DNA of 64,000 nt from Methylocaldum sp. 14B (GCF_002005105.1 NZ_MSCV01000006.1:1-64000), one strand, 5' to 3'; counted from the first letter of the stretch, positions 26,531 through 35,878 are shown. The notes: generated by a model from the sequence alone, not told the origin. A program made the numbers and translations.

Positions 26531-27628
26531 TCAAGCCAGTTGCAGCATCTTGTTCAGAGCCAGCTTGGCCCAGCGTGCGTCACCCTCGGGTACTTTGATG
26601 CGGTTGACGACGTGTCCTTCCACAAGGTTTTCCAGCACCCAGAGCAAGTGTTGCGGATCGGTTCGGAACATCGTCGAGCACATGCACACGGTCGGGGACA
26701 TGAAATGAACTTCCTTGCCCTGCGGCTTGAGTTCCTCGGCCAGCCGATTGACCAGGTTGAGCTCGGTGCCCACCAGCCAGCGGGTGTTCGGCTCCGCCTC
26801 GCGTACGGTTTTCAGAATGTATTCGGTCGAGCCGATGTACTGGGCTTTCTGGCAGACTTCGAAAGAACACTCGGGATGGGCGATCACCCGTGTGTCCGGG
26901 TAACGCTCCAAAAAGCGGTCGATATGCTCGGGACGGAACATCTGATGCACCGAGCAGAAGCCCTTCCAGAGAATGATCCTCGCCCGGCGGATTTCGTCTT
27001 CGGTCAGGCCGCCCATGGGTTTGGCGAAATCCCAGGTCACCATCTCGTCGAGCGGAATGCCCATGCGATAGCCGGTGTTGCGTCCGAGGTGCTGGTCGGG
27101 AAAGAACAGCACTTTCTGCCGCTGGGCGAAGCTCCAGTCGAGAATCTTTTGGGCATTGCTGGAGGTGCAGACGATGCCGTTGTGCCGCCCGCAAAAGGCT
27201 TTCAGATCGGCCGCCGAATTGATGTAGGTCACCGGCGTCACGATTTCGTCGGGATCGAACAGTTGACCGAGTTCGCTCCAGCACCGCTCGACGGCGGCCA
27301 AGTTCGCCATGTCGGCCATCGAGCAGCCGGCCGCGAGGTCGGGGAGAATCGAGATTTGTTCGGGACGCGACAGGATATCCGCCACCTCCGCCATGAAATG
27401 CACGCCGCAGAACACGATGTACTGGGCACTGGACTTGGAGGCTTCGCGGGACAGCTTGAGGGAATCGCCGGTCAGGTCGGCGTGGCGGAACACCTCATCG
27501 CGCTGGTAATGATGGCCCAGAATCACGCAACGATCGCCGAGTTTTCGCTTCGCGGCGATGATTCGTTGCTCGCACTCGGCGTCATCCAATAGGGCAAATT
27601 GCTGTATGGCAAGAGCGGATACGGACAT
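26531..27628 (-). CDS. nadA: Quinolinate synthase NadA
   Basis: 365 residues. Condenses iminoaspartate with dihydroxyacetone phosphate to quinolinate in NAD synthesis, using a [4Fe-4S] cluster. Three cluster cysteines are seen in the usual contexts: FCGVHFMAE, the IVCTSSNA region and SPTVCMCSTM near the end. Other motifs are VILGHHYQRDEVF, HPECSFEV and GTELNLVNRL. The length fits the long-form enzymes of Proteobacteria. It is alone on its strand between two short gaps. nadB and nadC are not in this window. Confidence 0.95.
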   Translation of the reverse strand: MSVSALAIQQFALLDDAECEQRIIAAKRKLGDRCVILGHHYQRDEVFRHADLTGDSLKLSREASKSSAQYIVFCGVHFMAEVADILSRPEQISILPDLAAGCSMADMANLAAVERCWSELGQLFDPDEIVTPVTYINSAADLKAFCGRHNGIVCTSSNAQKILDWSFAQRQKVLFFPDQHLGRNTGYRMGIPLDEMVTWDFAKPMGGLTEDEIRRARIILWKGFCSVHQMFRPEHIDRFLERYPDTRVIAHPECSFEVCQKAQYIGSTEYILKTVREAEPNTRWLVGTELNLVNRLAEELKPQGKEVHFMSPTVCMCSTMFRTDPQHLLWVLENLVEGHVVNRIKVPEGDARWAKLALNKMLQLA

Positions 27629-27740
27629 AATTCGGCGGTAACACGAGTGAAATATGGCAGTGTGGAGGCCGATAATAACACAGCAAAATAGTGCGTAATA
27701 GGTGTCGCGAACGGGATCGACGGTGTGGTCTTGTTGCGAA

Positions 27741-27956
27741 TCAATCTGAGAAATGCGGACTGGCGTTTGGGATATTCCGACTCAGTTCCGCGGACGCAGT
27801 TGATTCAGGGGGGGCGCCGAATTGGCGGCGAAACGCGGTGGCGAAGTTGGCGGCACTGGTGAAACCGGCCCGGTGCGCAGCCTTGTTCACGCTAACGCTT
27901 TCGCGTTCCAGTGCGGTGCGTGCACCGTCCAGCTGAACCGCCCCGGTTTTCCCGGA
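27741..27956 (-). pseudogene. Remnant of an AraC-family transcription regulator
   Basis: About 70 codons read SGKTGAVQLDGARTALERES and then VSVNKAAHRAGFTSAANFA followed by TAFRRQFGAPP, which is the second helix-turn-helix of AraC regulators of siderophore and stress genes. The ligand domain and first helix-turn-helix are missing. In the same frame, upstream sequence runs into the end of the STN-domain gene, and no ribosome site is visible. It looks like a leftover of a lost gene. Confidence 0.65.
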
Positions 27957-28020
27957 GACAGTTAACGTTGAGTCAGGCCGCGATGACCGACCAGTTTCAG
28001 CTTCCGCCGCAGCAGGCCGG

Positions 28021-28926
28021 TCAGGGAATGGCGCCGCCATCTAATTCCGTCATCGTTGTTTCTGTGGAAGCCTCGCCAGTCTCGGCACCCGAGTTCATGG
28101 CGACGTTCCAGTCCCGCACCACGCGTTGCGCAAACGACCGCACTCCTTGATCGGCATCTCCGGCGAGTCGCTCGAATGCATCGATCACCGCACGATCGCG
28201 GAATCCCTGACTAGCGCCATGCTGCCATAAGTGGTGCGCTGCACGCTGACGGAACTCGGAGGTGCGGCCGGACGCTTGGGCGGTGGCGATCAGCGCTTCC
28301 GTAGCCCTGGGATCGTCAACGCCCTCCAGTACATCCAGCGCCTCCTCGTGCAATCGGCTATACGGCGATCGTAAGGCATCCAGGGCCCGTTCCACCGAAG
28401 CGGACAGTCGGCGCCTTTGAGCCTCTTCGAAAAGTTTCTGCTGGGCTTCGGGATCTCTTGCTTCGTCCGGATCGATCCCCGCGTACGATCCGGGCAGTGG
28501 GCGGAACTCGTCCAGGCTCTTAGGCTCGCCGGGAGCGGGTTTCGGCTCCGCGGCGATCAGCCGGAGCGTGTCCGCGCTGCCCGGATTTCCCAGGACTCGC
28601 GTCACCCAACGTCCTTGGTTGTCGGGATAAGCTACGAAGGAATAACCGTCGAGCAGTCGTCGCAGCGCCTCGGGCACGTCGAGGTCGGCGAACGTCACCG
28701 ATACCTTTCGGCGGTCGGCTTCCGCCTCGCCGATGAGGAAGCGGATTCCGGCGGCGGCCCCGACTTCTTCCAGGCAACGCTGCAAGGTTTGATTTTCGCA
28801 GCGCAGGCTCAGGCGCTGATCGGTATAGCGCGCTTCGGGCTCAACCGTGGAAGTGGCCGGAAGCGCTTCGCCGCAAACTCCCGCCAACAGTGCGACGGCT
28901 CCTAAAATGGTTTTCCGGTGGATCAT
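28021..28926 (-). CDS. Secreted STN-domain protein with helical-repeat C-terminus
   Basis: 301 residues. A Sec signal (MIHRKTILGAVALLAGVCG) is followed by an STN (secretin and TonB N-terminus) domain at about 33-105: LSLRCENQTLQRCLEEVGAA and VSVTFADLDVPEALRRLLDG. The remainder is alpha-helical, with HEAT-like pairs such as RLHEEALDVLEGVDDPRATEAL and DQGVRSFAQRVVRDW. STN domains occur in secretins and in TonB receptors and their FecR regulators; no such gene is adjacent. ATG28926 is chosen because the signal starts there. It is divergent from the PI-PLC-like gene at 29343. Its function is unknown to me; periplasmic location is inferred. Confidence 0.75.
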   Translation of the reverse strand: MIHRKTILGAVALLAGVCGEALPATSTVEPEARYTDQRLSLRCENQTLQRCLEEVGAAAGIRFLIGEAEADRRKVSVTFADLDVPEALRRLLDGYSFVAYPDNQGRWVTRVLGNPGSADTLRLIAAEPKPAPGEPKSLDEFRPLPGSYAGIDPDEARDPEAQQKLFEEAQRRRLSASVERALDALRSPYSRLHEEALDVLEGVDDPRATEALIATAQASGRTSEFRQRAAHHLWQHGASQGFRDRAVIDAFERLAGDADQGVRSFAQRVVRDWNVAMNSGAETGEASTETTMTELDGGAIP

Positions 28927-29342
28927 GATCACAAGACCTCGTTCGGTGTGGGTTCGCCCGTTACTTTCGCCATGCCCCGCCGGGCACGACGGCGCTTTTA
29001 CCTTGAAAGCAACCGGGATGCCATCGCCTCGAAGACTGGACACACGCGCGCCGAATTCCCGCACTCGGGAAGCTCGCCAGGCAGGGTGACGCGCTTCGGA
29101 TTGGGTTCCCCCTCGGTCGCCCCCCTCAAATCAGCGCCATTTTTACGCCATATCGTTTTGTGTACGAAATATCGTAATTCCTCGACGGATTACGATCGGC
29201 TCGCTGCCCCATGCTCTTAGGCATAACCCAGTCAATTCAGTCGCTTACATGAGGAGGCGAGTGTTGGCCCGCGGTTTGCGCCAGTACGCATCGTCACCGT
29301 ACCCGAAAAGAAATCTCTTTACATACATTCAGGAGACGAGCC
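28927..29342. other. Divergent intergenic region between STN-domain gene and PI-PLC gene
   Basis: 416 bp without a credible gene. It must hold both promoters. A perfect inverted repeat with 8-bp arms and a 10-nt spacer lies at 29171-29196. A strong ribosome site (AGGAG at 29331-29335) precedes the GTG start of the PI-PLC gene. I could not assign clear -35/-10 boxes. Confidence 0.5.
29171..29196. promoter_or_regulatory. Inverted repeat, possible operator
   Basis: ATCGTAAT (29171-29178) and ATTACGAT (29189-29196) are exact reverse complements, spaced by 10 nt so that the centres lie about 18 bp apart. This is the geometry of a dimer-binding site. It lies between two divergent genes, 146 nt before the PI-PLC start. 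No regulator gene survives nearby apart from the AraC remnant. Confidence 0.4.
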
Positions 29343-30437
29343 GTGAACACTCTTAAAACACTGACCGCCTGGTTCCTTACCGCAGCCACCGCCCTGGGAA
29401 GCACGGTTTCCCTGGCCATCGACAACTCCGCCTATTCGCACGACGCCGACAACGGCGCCCGCAATCCGCAGTGGATGAGTTCGCTGCCCGATAGCCGCAA
29501 GTTCAGCGAACTATCCGTGCCGGGAACCCACGACACCATGGCGTTGTACGGCGGCGACTATGCTCAGGCGCAATCCATGTCGCTCGCGAAACAACTCGAT
29601 GCGGGCATCCGGGCACTGGATATCCGCTGCCGCCATTACGAAAACACTTTCCAGATCTATCACGGCTTCGTGTACCAGTTTGCGAGCTTCGAGACCGTGC
29701 TGGACGCCGTGCAGCAGTTCCTGAATCAAAACCCCCGGGAAACCGTTTACATGTATATCCAGTCGGAAACCACAGACATCACGCCGGCCAAGGGAAACAC
29801 CCGGTCCTTCGCCGAAACCTTCGACGACTACAAGTCCCGGTATCCCGGTCTGTTCTGGGAGTATACCGGCGAGAATCCGACCCTGGGCGAAACCCGAGGC
29901 AAGGTCGTCGTCATTCAGAATTTCTATCACTCGCCCGCAGTGGGTCTCGATTACGACCGCTTCGTCAAGCGGGATAACGATTGGAAAGTCAGCACCAACT
30001 GGAAACTCTACGACAAATGGACCTCGGTCAAATCCCAGCTCCAACTGGCCGCGACGGCGTCGACCGATACGGTTTTTTCCATCGGCTTGAACGGCGCCGA
30101 AATCGCTTTTCCCTACTTCGTCGCCAGCGGCCATAGCTCGCCGGGCACCAACGCGCCCCAACTGATGACCGGCCTGACCACGCCGGGCTGGAAGGACTGG
30201 TATCCGGATTTTCCGCGGGTCAACTGCGTGTTGGGCATCTGCTCCATCGCCTTTCTGGGCACCAACCAGTTGACCAACCTTTGGCTTCTGACGCAGCGGA
30301 TGACGGTGGACCTGCTCAACATGGACCCGAGAAACAAAGACCGGGAGCGCATCCCCTATCCCCGCGTCGGCCTCATCTGGGCCGATTTTCCCGGTAGAAG
30401 CTTGATCGAGAACATCATCGCGCTGAATCGCAGGTAG
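29343..30437 (+). CDS. Secreted phosphatidylinositol-specific phospholipase C-like protein (PI-PLC X domain)
   Basis: 364 residues. A signal peptide (MNTLKTLTAWFLTAATALGS) precedes a PI-PLC X-type TIM barrel. The two catalytic histidines are in place, in SVPGTHDTMALYG (about residue 60) and QIYHGFVYQF (about 104). The metal/inositol pocket text IRALDIRCRHY and the strand ETVYMYIQSE match bacterial enzymes that cut phosphoinositides or GPI-like lipids without calcium. The start is GTG29343 with AGGAG at 29331-29335. About 90 C-terminal residues holding NCVLGICSIAFLGTNQ lie outside the usual motif set. It is a one-gene unit ended by a terminator at 30461. The substrate in this organism is unknown. 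Confidence 0.85.
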   Translation: MNTLKTLTAWFLTAATALGSTVSLAIDNSAYSHDADNGARNPQWMSSLPDSRKFSELSVPGTHDTMALYGGDYAQAQSMSLAKQLDAGIRALDIRCRHYENTFQIYHGFVYQFASFETVLDAVQQFLNQNPRETVYMYIQSETTDITPAKGNTRSFAETFDDYKSRYPGLFWEYTGENPTLGETRGKVVVIQNFYHSPAVGLDYDRFVKRDNDWKVSTNWKLYDKWTSVKSQLQLAATASTDTVFSIGLNGAEIAFPYFVASGHSSPGTNAPQLMTGLTTPGWKDWYPDFPRVNCVLGICSIAFLGTNQLTNLWLLTQRMTVDLLNMDPRNKDRERIPYPRVGLIWADFPGRSLIENIIALNRR

Positions 30438-30806
30438 TCTCGAGCGGTGGAGCACATGAAGGGGTGGCAAGATGAGGAGGCATTGCCACCCCTCTTATTA
30501 TCTTGGCACACCGTGAAAAGCATCGCTCATGCTGAAACTGGAAATAAAATGGGGTACATCGTTCCGCTTGGAATCCATTCCATTGCGCAATGCTGTCTGA
30601 GGCGGTTCGAAAAAGCATGACCGTTTCACGCGGAGACTTTTTTCAGACCTGGAAATAAGCCGAGCTGCACGAGAACTACGCATACTCGGCATCGCACGAG
30701 CCCGCCGTCCGCGAATTGAGATGCCTGCCGGCATCCTCTATTCTTAGCGACTTTAATGAAATTGGCCGATTCGTGCTCAATAAGACGATAACCGGCGGGC
30801 GGAGAT
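30438..30806. other. Intergenic region after the PI-PLC gene
   Basis: 369 bp. It contains the terminator at 30461-30492 and a stretch in which I see no gene, RNA or repeat. A weak ORF on the minus strand (30498-30734) is arginine/serine-rich and lacks a ribosome site. Confidence 0.5.
30461..30492 (+). terminator. Intrinsic terminator of the PI-PLC gene
   Basis: GGGGTGGCAA (30461-30470) and TTGCCACCCC (30483-30492) form a perfect 10-bp stem around a 12-nt loop, followed by the T-rich TCTTATTATCTT. It lies 24 nt after the stop codon. Confidence 0.75.
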
Positions 30807-32882
30807 GTGAACCTAATCCAGCAATTGTTATTGACGGTCGGCCTGGGTTTGATGGCTGTTTCGGTTAAGGGAAGCGATCTGGGCCTGAGCGACGAACCTT
30901 TATTAAAAGAATTTCATTTGGCGGATTTCGACGGTAAGGCGGACGAAGCCGCCTTATTGAGCGATTGGAAGATCATAGTGGAGCGACAACCGGCCAGCAT
31001 GGCGTTTCGGCTGGGCGAAGACCGAACAAACGGTGTTTCGGGGAAGTCCCTCCAGGTGAGATACGCCTTGCCGCCGTCGGCCGATTCGGTGGATCTCCCG
31101 GAAACCAGCGGCGAGTTCAGCGCGTCGCTGAATTTGAACTCGCTGGATGCGGCGGACTACGATCATTTGAGGTTCTGGGTCAAGGGAGATCCGGCCGAGG
31201 GTTTCAACCCCGAGTTCGAGGTGCAGTTTCGCCGTCCGGAACCGGCAGGGAGCGGGATGAAGGAAGTCGGCAGCTTTATGGTGAGCGGTATTACCGATCA
31301 ATGGAAACAGGTCGTCGTGCCTTTGAATTACATGATCGGCATCAAGGACTGGAGCCAATTGTCTTCCTTCGTCATTACTTTTTCGCCGCGCGAGATGCGC
31401 GTCCATAATGGGGCCTATTGGATCGACGATATCGCGCTGATCAAAACCGGCAAACCGGGGCCCGGCACCGGCGATCTGGTCATCGCCGAAAAGAAGAAAG
31501 CCTGGGAAGACGCTTTAGGCGGCGAAGCGGCGGCGCGTCCCAAACTGCGGGAGCGACTGGCCGGCTGGCCCGCTACGCCCTTGATCGACGGCAAAACCCT
31601 GCCTGCCGACGAGCGGGAATTTCTCCGCCGCATCGCGCAGGATACCTGGCGCGGCCTCGACGCTTTGACCGACAAGCTGCACGGTTTGCCGCTGGATCGC
31701 GTGCATTTCGGCAACGGCTCCGTCGATCTCTCGGTTTCGAAAATCGGCGATTACACTAGCGTCACCAATATCGGTTTTCATTTTCTAGCGGTGGTTGCCG
31801 CTCACGAGCTCGGATTCATTACCCGCGAGCAGGCGCTGGAACGGCTCGCGGCGACGCTCGCGACCTTGGAAGTTCTGGAAACCTATCGGGGCTTTTATTT
31901 CAATTACTACAACACCACGACACTGGAGCGTACCAGCAATTTCGTCTCGTTCGTGGATTCGTCCTGGCTGACGGCGGGTCTCGTCGTTGCGCGGCAGACG
32001 TTTCCGGAGTTCGCTGCCCGTTGCACGCGGCTGATCGAAAACGGCAACTACCGTTTTTTTTACGATCCCGACCATAAGCTCATGTCCCACGGGTATTATG
32101 TGAACATGGCCTTGCGGTCGACCTTCCATTACGGGGTGTTTTACGCCGAATCCCGCATCGGAAGCTTGATTGCCATCGGCAAGGGCGATGTTCCCGAGGA
32201 ACACTGGTTCAGGATGGCGCGCACCCTGCCGGCGGAATTCGATTGGCAGTCGCTTACGCCTCTGGAGCGCACGGAGAAGAGCGTGAACGGTTTTTGCTGG
32301 ATCGGCGGCTATTACCAATGGCGGGATTACCGCTATGTGCCTTCGTGGGGAGGCAGTTTGTTCGAGGCGCTGATGCCGGCGCTGGTGCTGGATGAAGCGC
32401 AGCACGCACCGGGCAGCCTCGGCTACAACGGCAAAGTGCATACCGACATACAGCGGGCATACGCGCTGGAGTCGCTCGGTTATCCGGTCTGGGGCATGTC
32501 GCCCAGTTCTACGCCGGGCGCGGACCGCTATTCGGAGTATGGCGTAAAGTTTCTCGGTGCGGCGGGCTACGGCGAGGGCGTGGTGACGCCTCATGCGGCG
32601 GCCCTGGCCCTGCTCACCGAACCCTCCGAAGCGGCGGTCAATTTGCGGAAACTGATCGAACTTTATCCCATTTACGGCGATTTCGGATTCTACGACGCGG
32701 TGAATCCGGTGACGGGCGAAGTGGCGTACAACTATCTGTGCCTGAATCAGGCGATGATTCTCGTGGCTCTGGCGGACCATCTCGCCGACCATGCGGTGCA
32801 GAAGCGCTTCGCGGCCGATCCGATCGTACAACGGGCCTTGCCCCTGATCGGCTTCGAGAAGTTCGTCGATCAGGCGCCTTGA
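30807..32882 (+). CDS. Secreted glycoamylase-domain protein (GH144-like)
   Basis: 691 residues. A signal peptide (about 1-22) leads into a carbohydrate-binding-like beta domain at about 33-215 (HLRFWVKGDPAEGFNPEFEV and GAYWIDDIALIK). A large alpha/alpha-barrel follows at about 270-685 that matches the glycoamylase domain family (PF10091): YTSVTNIGFHFLAVVAAHEL, WGGSLFEALMPALVLDE, YPVWGMSPSSTPGADRY and VVTPHAAALALL. Related enzymes cut beta-1,2-glucans, which fits a periplasmic glucan role, but the substrate is inferred. The start is GTG30807 with GGAG nearby. It sits 88 nt before an orphan sugar-type ABC ATPase. Confidence 0.82.
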   Translation: MNLIQQLLLTVGLGLMAVSVKGSDLGLSDEPLLKEFHLADFDGKADEAALLSDWKIIVERQPASMAFRLGEDRTNGVSGKSLQVRYALPPSADSVDLPETSGEFSASLNLNSLDAADYDHLRFWVKGDPAEGFNPEFEVQFRRPEPAGSGMKEVGSFMVSGITDQWKQVVVPLNYMIGIKDWSQLSSFVITFSPREMRVHNGAYWIDDIALIKTGKPGPGTGDLVIAEKKKAWEDALGGEAAARPKLRERLAGWPATPLIDGKTLPADEREFLRRIAQDTWRGLDALTDKLHGLPLDRVHFGNGSVDLSVSKIGDYTSVTNIGFHFLAVVAAHELGFITREQALERLAATLATLEVLETYRGFYFNYYNTTTLERTSNFVSFVDSSWLTAGLVVARQTFPEFAARCTRLIENGNYRFFYDPDHKLMSHGYYVNMALRSTFHYGVFYAESRIGSLIAIGKGDVPEEHWFRMARTLPAEFDWQSLTPLERTEKSVNGFCWIGGYYQWRDYRYVPSWGGSLFEALMPALVLDEAQHAPGSLGYNGKVHTDIQRAYALESLGYPVWGMSPSSTPGADRYSEYGVKFLGAAGYGEGVVTPHAAALALLTEPSEAAVNLRKLIELYPIYGDFGFYDAVNPVTGEVAYNYLCLNQAMILVALADHLADHAVQKRFAADPIVQRALPLIGFEKFVDQAP

Positions 32883-32970
32883 CCGTGGCATCGACAGCGA
32901 AGCTTATCCGCACCTTCGATCGCGGCGCAGCGCGCCGAAACGTCCATCATCCACTTTAGGCCTGTCGAGG

Positions 32971-34062
32971 ATGACCAGCGTCGAATTCGAGCACGTCGAT
33001 AAAACCTATCCGAATGGCCATCGGGCCATTTCCGACCTGAGTCTCCGCATCGAGGACGGCGAGCTGATGGTTTTCGTCGGTCCCTCGGGTTGCGGCAAAT
33101 CCACCCTGCTGAGACTGCTCGCGGGACTCGAGGAGGTCACCGGGGGAATCATAAGAATCGGCGACCGCGTGGCGAACGAGCTCAGTCCGCAGCAGCGGAA
33201 TATCGCCATGGTGTTCCAGGATTATGCCTTGTACCCGACCATGACTGTGCGCGGCAATCTCGAATTTCCCTTGAAGATGCGGAAGCTCTCCAAGGAGGAA
33301 ATCAGACGGCGGGTAGGCTGGGCCGCGGACATGCTCGGATTGGGGGATGTCATGGACCGCTTGCCCAAGCAGCTTTCCGGCGGCCAGCGTCAGCGTGTCG
33401 CCATGGGGCGGGCGCTGGTGCGGGAGCCGACGGTGTTCTTGCTCGACGAACCGCTATCGAATCTCGATGCGAAGCTGCGCACTCAGGTTCGGGCGGAAAT
33501 CGGCGATCTGCAGCGGCGCACGGGCGCAACCATGATCTATGTCACTCACGACCAGGTGGAGGCCATGACCTTGGGGCAGCGTATCGCCGTGCTGGATCAA
33601 GGCCGCATTCAGCAGGTGGCCAATCCCAAGGAACTGTATGAGCATCCGGCGAATGCCTTCGTCGCGGGATTTATCGGCAACCCGCCGATGAATTTGTTTA
33701 CCGCGGAATTGCGAAAGGACTTAGACGGACGCTTGCAACTCTTGGTCAACGGACAAGCCCTCCTGGTGTTGCCCGACAAGTGCGCGGCAAGCCTTCGCGA
33801 CCGCGGCTTGCCGGTAACCGCGGGTTTTCGCCCGGAAGCCGTGCGTTTGTCGGAAGAGGGCGGAAACGGCTTTCCGGCCGTAGTCGTCAACGCGGAATAC
33901 CTGGGCCACGAGACTTTGCTTCACTTTCGTCCCGGACGCGCCAGCGATCAACTGTCGGATGCGCCGGTCTGGACGGCAAGACTGCCCGGATTGCATCTCT
34001 TCTCCAAGGATGAGGCCGTTCGCTTGACGGTATCGCCGGATCAAATTTACTTGTTCGATTAG
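32971..34062 (+). CDS. Sugar-type ABC transporter ATP-binding protein (UgpC/MalK family)
   Basis: 363 residues. Walker A GPSGCGKST (about 36-44), Q-loop FQDYALYPTMTV, signature LSGGQRQR, Walker B VFLLDEPLSNLD and the H-loop VTHDQ are all present. The C-terminal TOBE/regulatory domain (from about 240) is as in MalK, UgpC and MsmK. These ATPases serve carbohydrate importers and one may serve several permeases. No permease or binding protein is adjacent. The preceding gene is a secreted glucan hydrolase, so a role in uptake of its products is plausible but unproven. Confidence 0.9.
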   Translation: MTSVEFEHVDKTYPNGHRAISDLSLRIEDGELMVFVGPSGCGKSTLLRLLAGLEEVTGGIIRIGDRVANELSPQQRNIAMVFQDYALYPTMTVRGNLEFPLKMRKLSKEEIRRRVGWAADMLGLGDVMDRLPKQLSGGQRQRVAMGRALVREPTVFLLDEPLSNLDAKLRTQVRAEIGDLQRRTGATMIYVTHDQVEAMTLGQRIAVLDQGRIQQVANPKELYEHPANAFVAGFIGNPPMNLFTAELRKDLDGRLQLLVNGQALLVLPDKCAASLRDRGLPVTAGFRPEAVRLSEEGGNGFPAVVVNAEYLGHETLLHFRPGRASDQLSDAPVWTARLPGLHLFSKDEAVRLTVSPDQIYLFD

Positions 34063-34150
34063 CTGAACGAACGGGATAAGCGCCTGTCGGATATTTATTC
34101 GCCGCCGGCTTTATCTATAAAGTAGCTGCCACGCCTAAGCCGGGGTAGTC

Positions 34151-35878
34151 ATGATCGACTGGAAACAACCGGCATTTTTTCTTGAACTGCTGGTCATTCT
34201 GACCAGTTCGCTGGTCAGTGTCGTCGTTTTTCGGCGTTTCCGCATTCCGGACATTCTGGCTTATCTATTCGCCGGCGCCGTGATTGGGCCTTATGCGCTG
34301 GGCCTGGTGAAAGACGACGCGAATATCCGTCTCTTCTCCGATCTGGGCGTCACCTTCCTGCTATTCGATCTGGGGCTCGAATTCTCTCTGCCCAGGCTGC
34401 TCGCTCTGCGCCGGTCGGTGTTCGGCTTGGGGGTATTGCAACTGACCCTTACGATCGCCGTAATGTCCGGCGTCCTGATCTGGTTCGGCGGTTATTCGTC
34501 CGCCGCCTCTCTGGTGATCGCCGGTGCGCTGACGGTGTCGTCGACCGCGATCATCGTGCGGGAATTAAATGAGCTGAGACTCATCAATCGGCACCACGCC
34601 CAGCTGTCCATAAGCGTTTCGATTCTTCAGGATCTCGCCGCTGTAATTCTTTTGATACTCATTCCGGCGCTCGCCGTTACCCCCGATCAACCGGTTTACC
34701 GGCAAATCGCGTGGACTCTCGGATCGAGTCTGCTCTTGGGAGGTTTTCTTCTCGGCGTGGCGCGATGGGTGTTGCCGCACGTTTTCTATGAGATCACCAA
34801 GATTCAATCCGAAGAAATCTTCGTGCTGACGACTCTGGTAATCGTATTGCTCTCCGGTTGGTTGATGAGTGCCTTTGGCCTATCGATGGCGCTCGGCGCC
34901 TTCATCATCGGGGTCATGCTGGGCGAGAGCGAATTCCGCCATCAGGTCGAGATGAGCATACGGCCGTTCCGCGATATCTTGATGGGACTGTTTTTCGCGA
35001 GTCTCGGCATGAAGCTCGACATCGGGCTGTTGAGCGGCGAGTGGTCCATGCTCCTGATCGGTACCGCCTTGGTGGTACTGGGCAAATGGGCCATCACAGT
35101 CGCATCGGCTCTGATCGTCGGCGAATCCTTCCCCACCGCCTGCAAGGCCGGGCTGCTGTTGGCTCAGGTGAGCGAGTTCGGTTTCGCCCTGATCGCCTTG
35201 GCCACCGAAGTGGGCATACTCGCCACGGACACCAGTTCACGGGTGCTTTTGATTGCCTGGGCCACTATGGTTTTGAGTCCCGTGCTGATCCGCTACAACT
35301 TCGAAATCAGCGAAGCTCTGGCCGGAATGGCAGGGCAGCGGTTCTCGGCGCGCGACAGAGAAAGCGAGCATATCCCGCCGGATTTGAGCGATCACGTGAT
35401 CCTTGCCGGTTATGGTAGGGTCGGGCAAATGATCGGGAGATTTTTGCGGACCAACCAGATTTCGTTCATCGCGATGGATATCGACAGCGAGCAGGTCAAA
35501 AAAGGGCGTAAGGACGGCGAGTTGGTGATTTACGGGAGTTGCGACCGGATCGAACTGCTCGAGCGTTGCCACATCGCCCGCGCGCGCCTGGCGATCCTAA
35601 CCTTCAAATCGCTTAAGGAAGCCCAGCGAGCGGTTTCGAAAATACGCTCGTCGGGCTATGCGCTGCCCATCATCGTCAGGACCCAGCACCACAGCGATTA
35701 CACCGGCTTGATCATGGCCGGCGCCAATCACGTGGTGCCCGAGATGTTCGAGGCCAGCCTGCTGATTGCGGCGGAAGTTCTGACCATGCTCGGTTTTTCA
35801 AAAGGCGAGGTCGAGGAGCAAATCGACGCCGAGCGGAAGCGCCATAGGCATTTGAGGTGGACTAGTAGGCTCGGATGA
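34151..35878 (+). CDS. Kef-type cation:proton antiporter with TrkA-N domain
   Basis: 575 residues. The N-terminal CPA2 antiporter domain has about 12 membrane helices (to about residue 385), with YLFAGAVIGPYALGLV, LLFDLGLEFSLPRLL, and SSTAIIVRELNE. The C-terminal RCK/TrkA-N domain begins at VILAGYGRVGQMIGRFL (about 417-433) and binds a nucleotide. Proteins of this type (KefB/KefC/YbaL) release K+ or exchange monovalent cations. No KefF/KefG accessory gene is near. The length is close to YbaL (558) and KefC (620). It is a single-gene unit; a small palindrome follows its stop. Confidence 0.9.
   Translation: MIDWKQPAFFLELLVILTSSLVSVVVFRRFRIPDILAYLFAGAVIGPYALGLVKDDANIRLFSDLGVTFLLFDLGLEFSLPRLLALRRSVFGLGVLQLTLTIAVMSGVLIWFGGYSSAASLVIAGALTVSSTAIIVRELNELRLINRHHAQLSISVSILQDLAAVILLILIPALAVTPDQPVYRQIAWTLGSSLLLGGFLLGVARWVLPHVFYEITKIQSEEIFVLTTLVIVLLSGWLMSAFGLSMALGAFIIGVMLGESEFRHQVEMSIRPFRDILMGLFFASLGMKLDIGLLSGEWSMLLIGTALVVLGKWAITVASALIVGESFPTACKAGLLLAQVSEFGFALIALATEVGILATDTSSRVLLIAWATMVLSPVLIRYNFEISEALAGMAGQRFSARDRESEHIPPDLSDHVILAGYGRVGQMIGRFLRTNQISFIAMDIDSEQVKKGRKDGELVIYGSCDRIELLERCHIARARLAILTFKSLKEAQRAVSKIRSSGYALPIIVRTQHHSDYTGLIMAGANHVVPEMFEASLLIAAEVLTMLGFSKGEVEEQIDAERKRHRHLRWTSRLG

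Noticed and set aside
26468-27592. 374-codon plus-strand frame over nadA
   Set aside because: nadA on the minus strand shows all family motifs; the plus frame has none.
30498-30734. 78-codon minus-strand frame in the gap after the PI-PLC gene
   Set aside because: Arg/Ser-rich, no ribosome site and no family resemblance.
31785-32891. 368-codon minus-strand frame over the glycoamylase-like gene
   Set aside because: Antisense shadow of a gene with a signal peptide and family motifs; Arg/His-rich with no recognisable domain.
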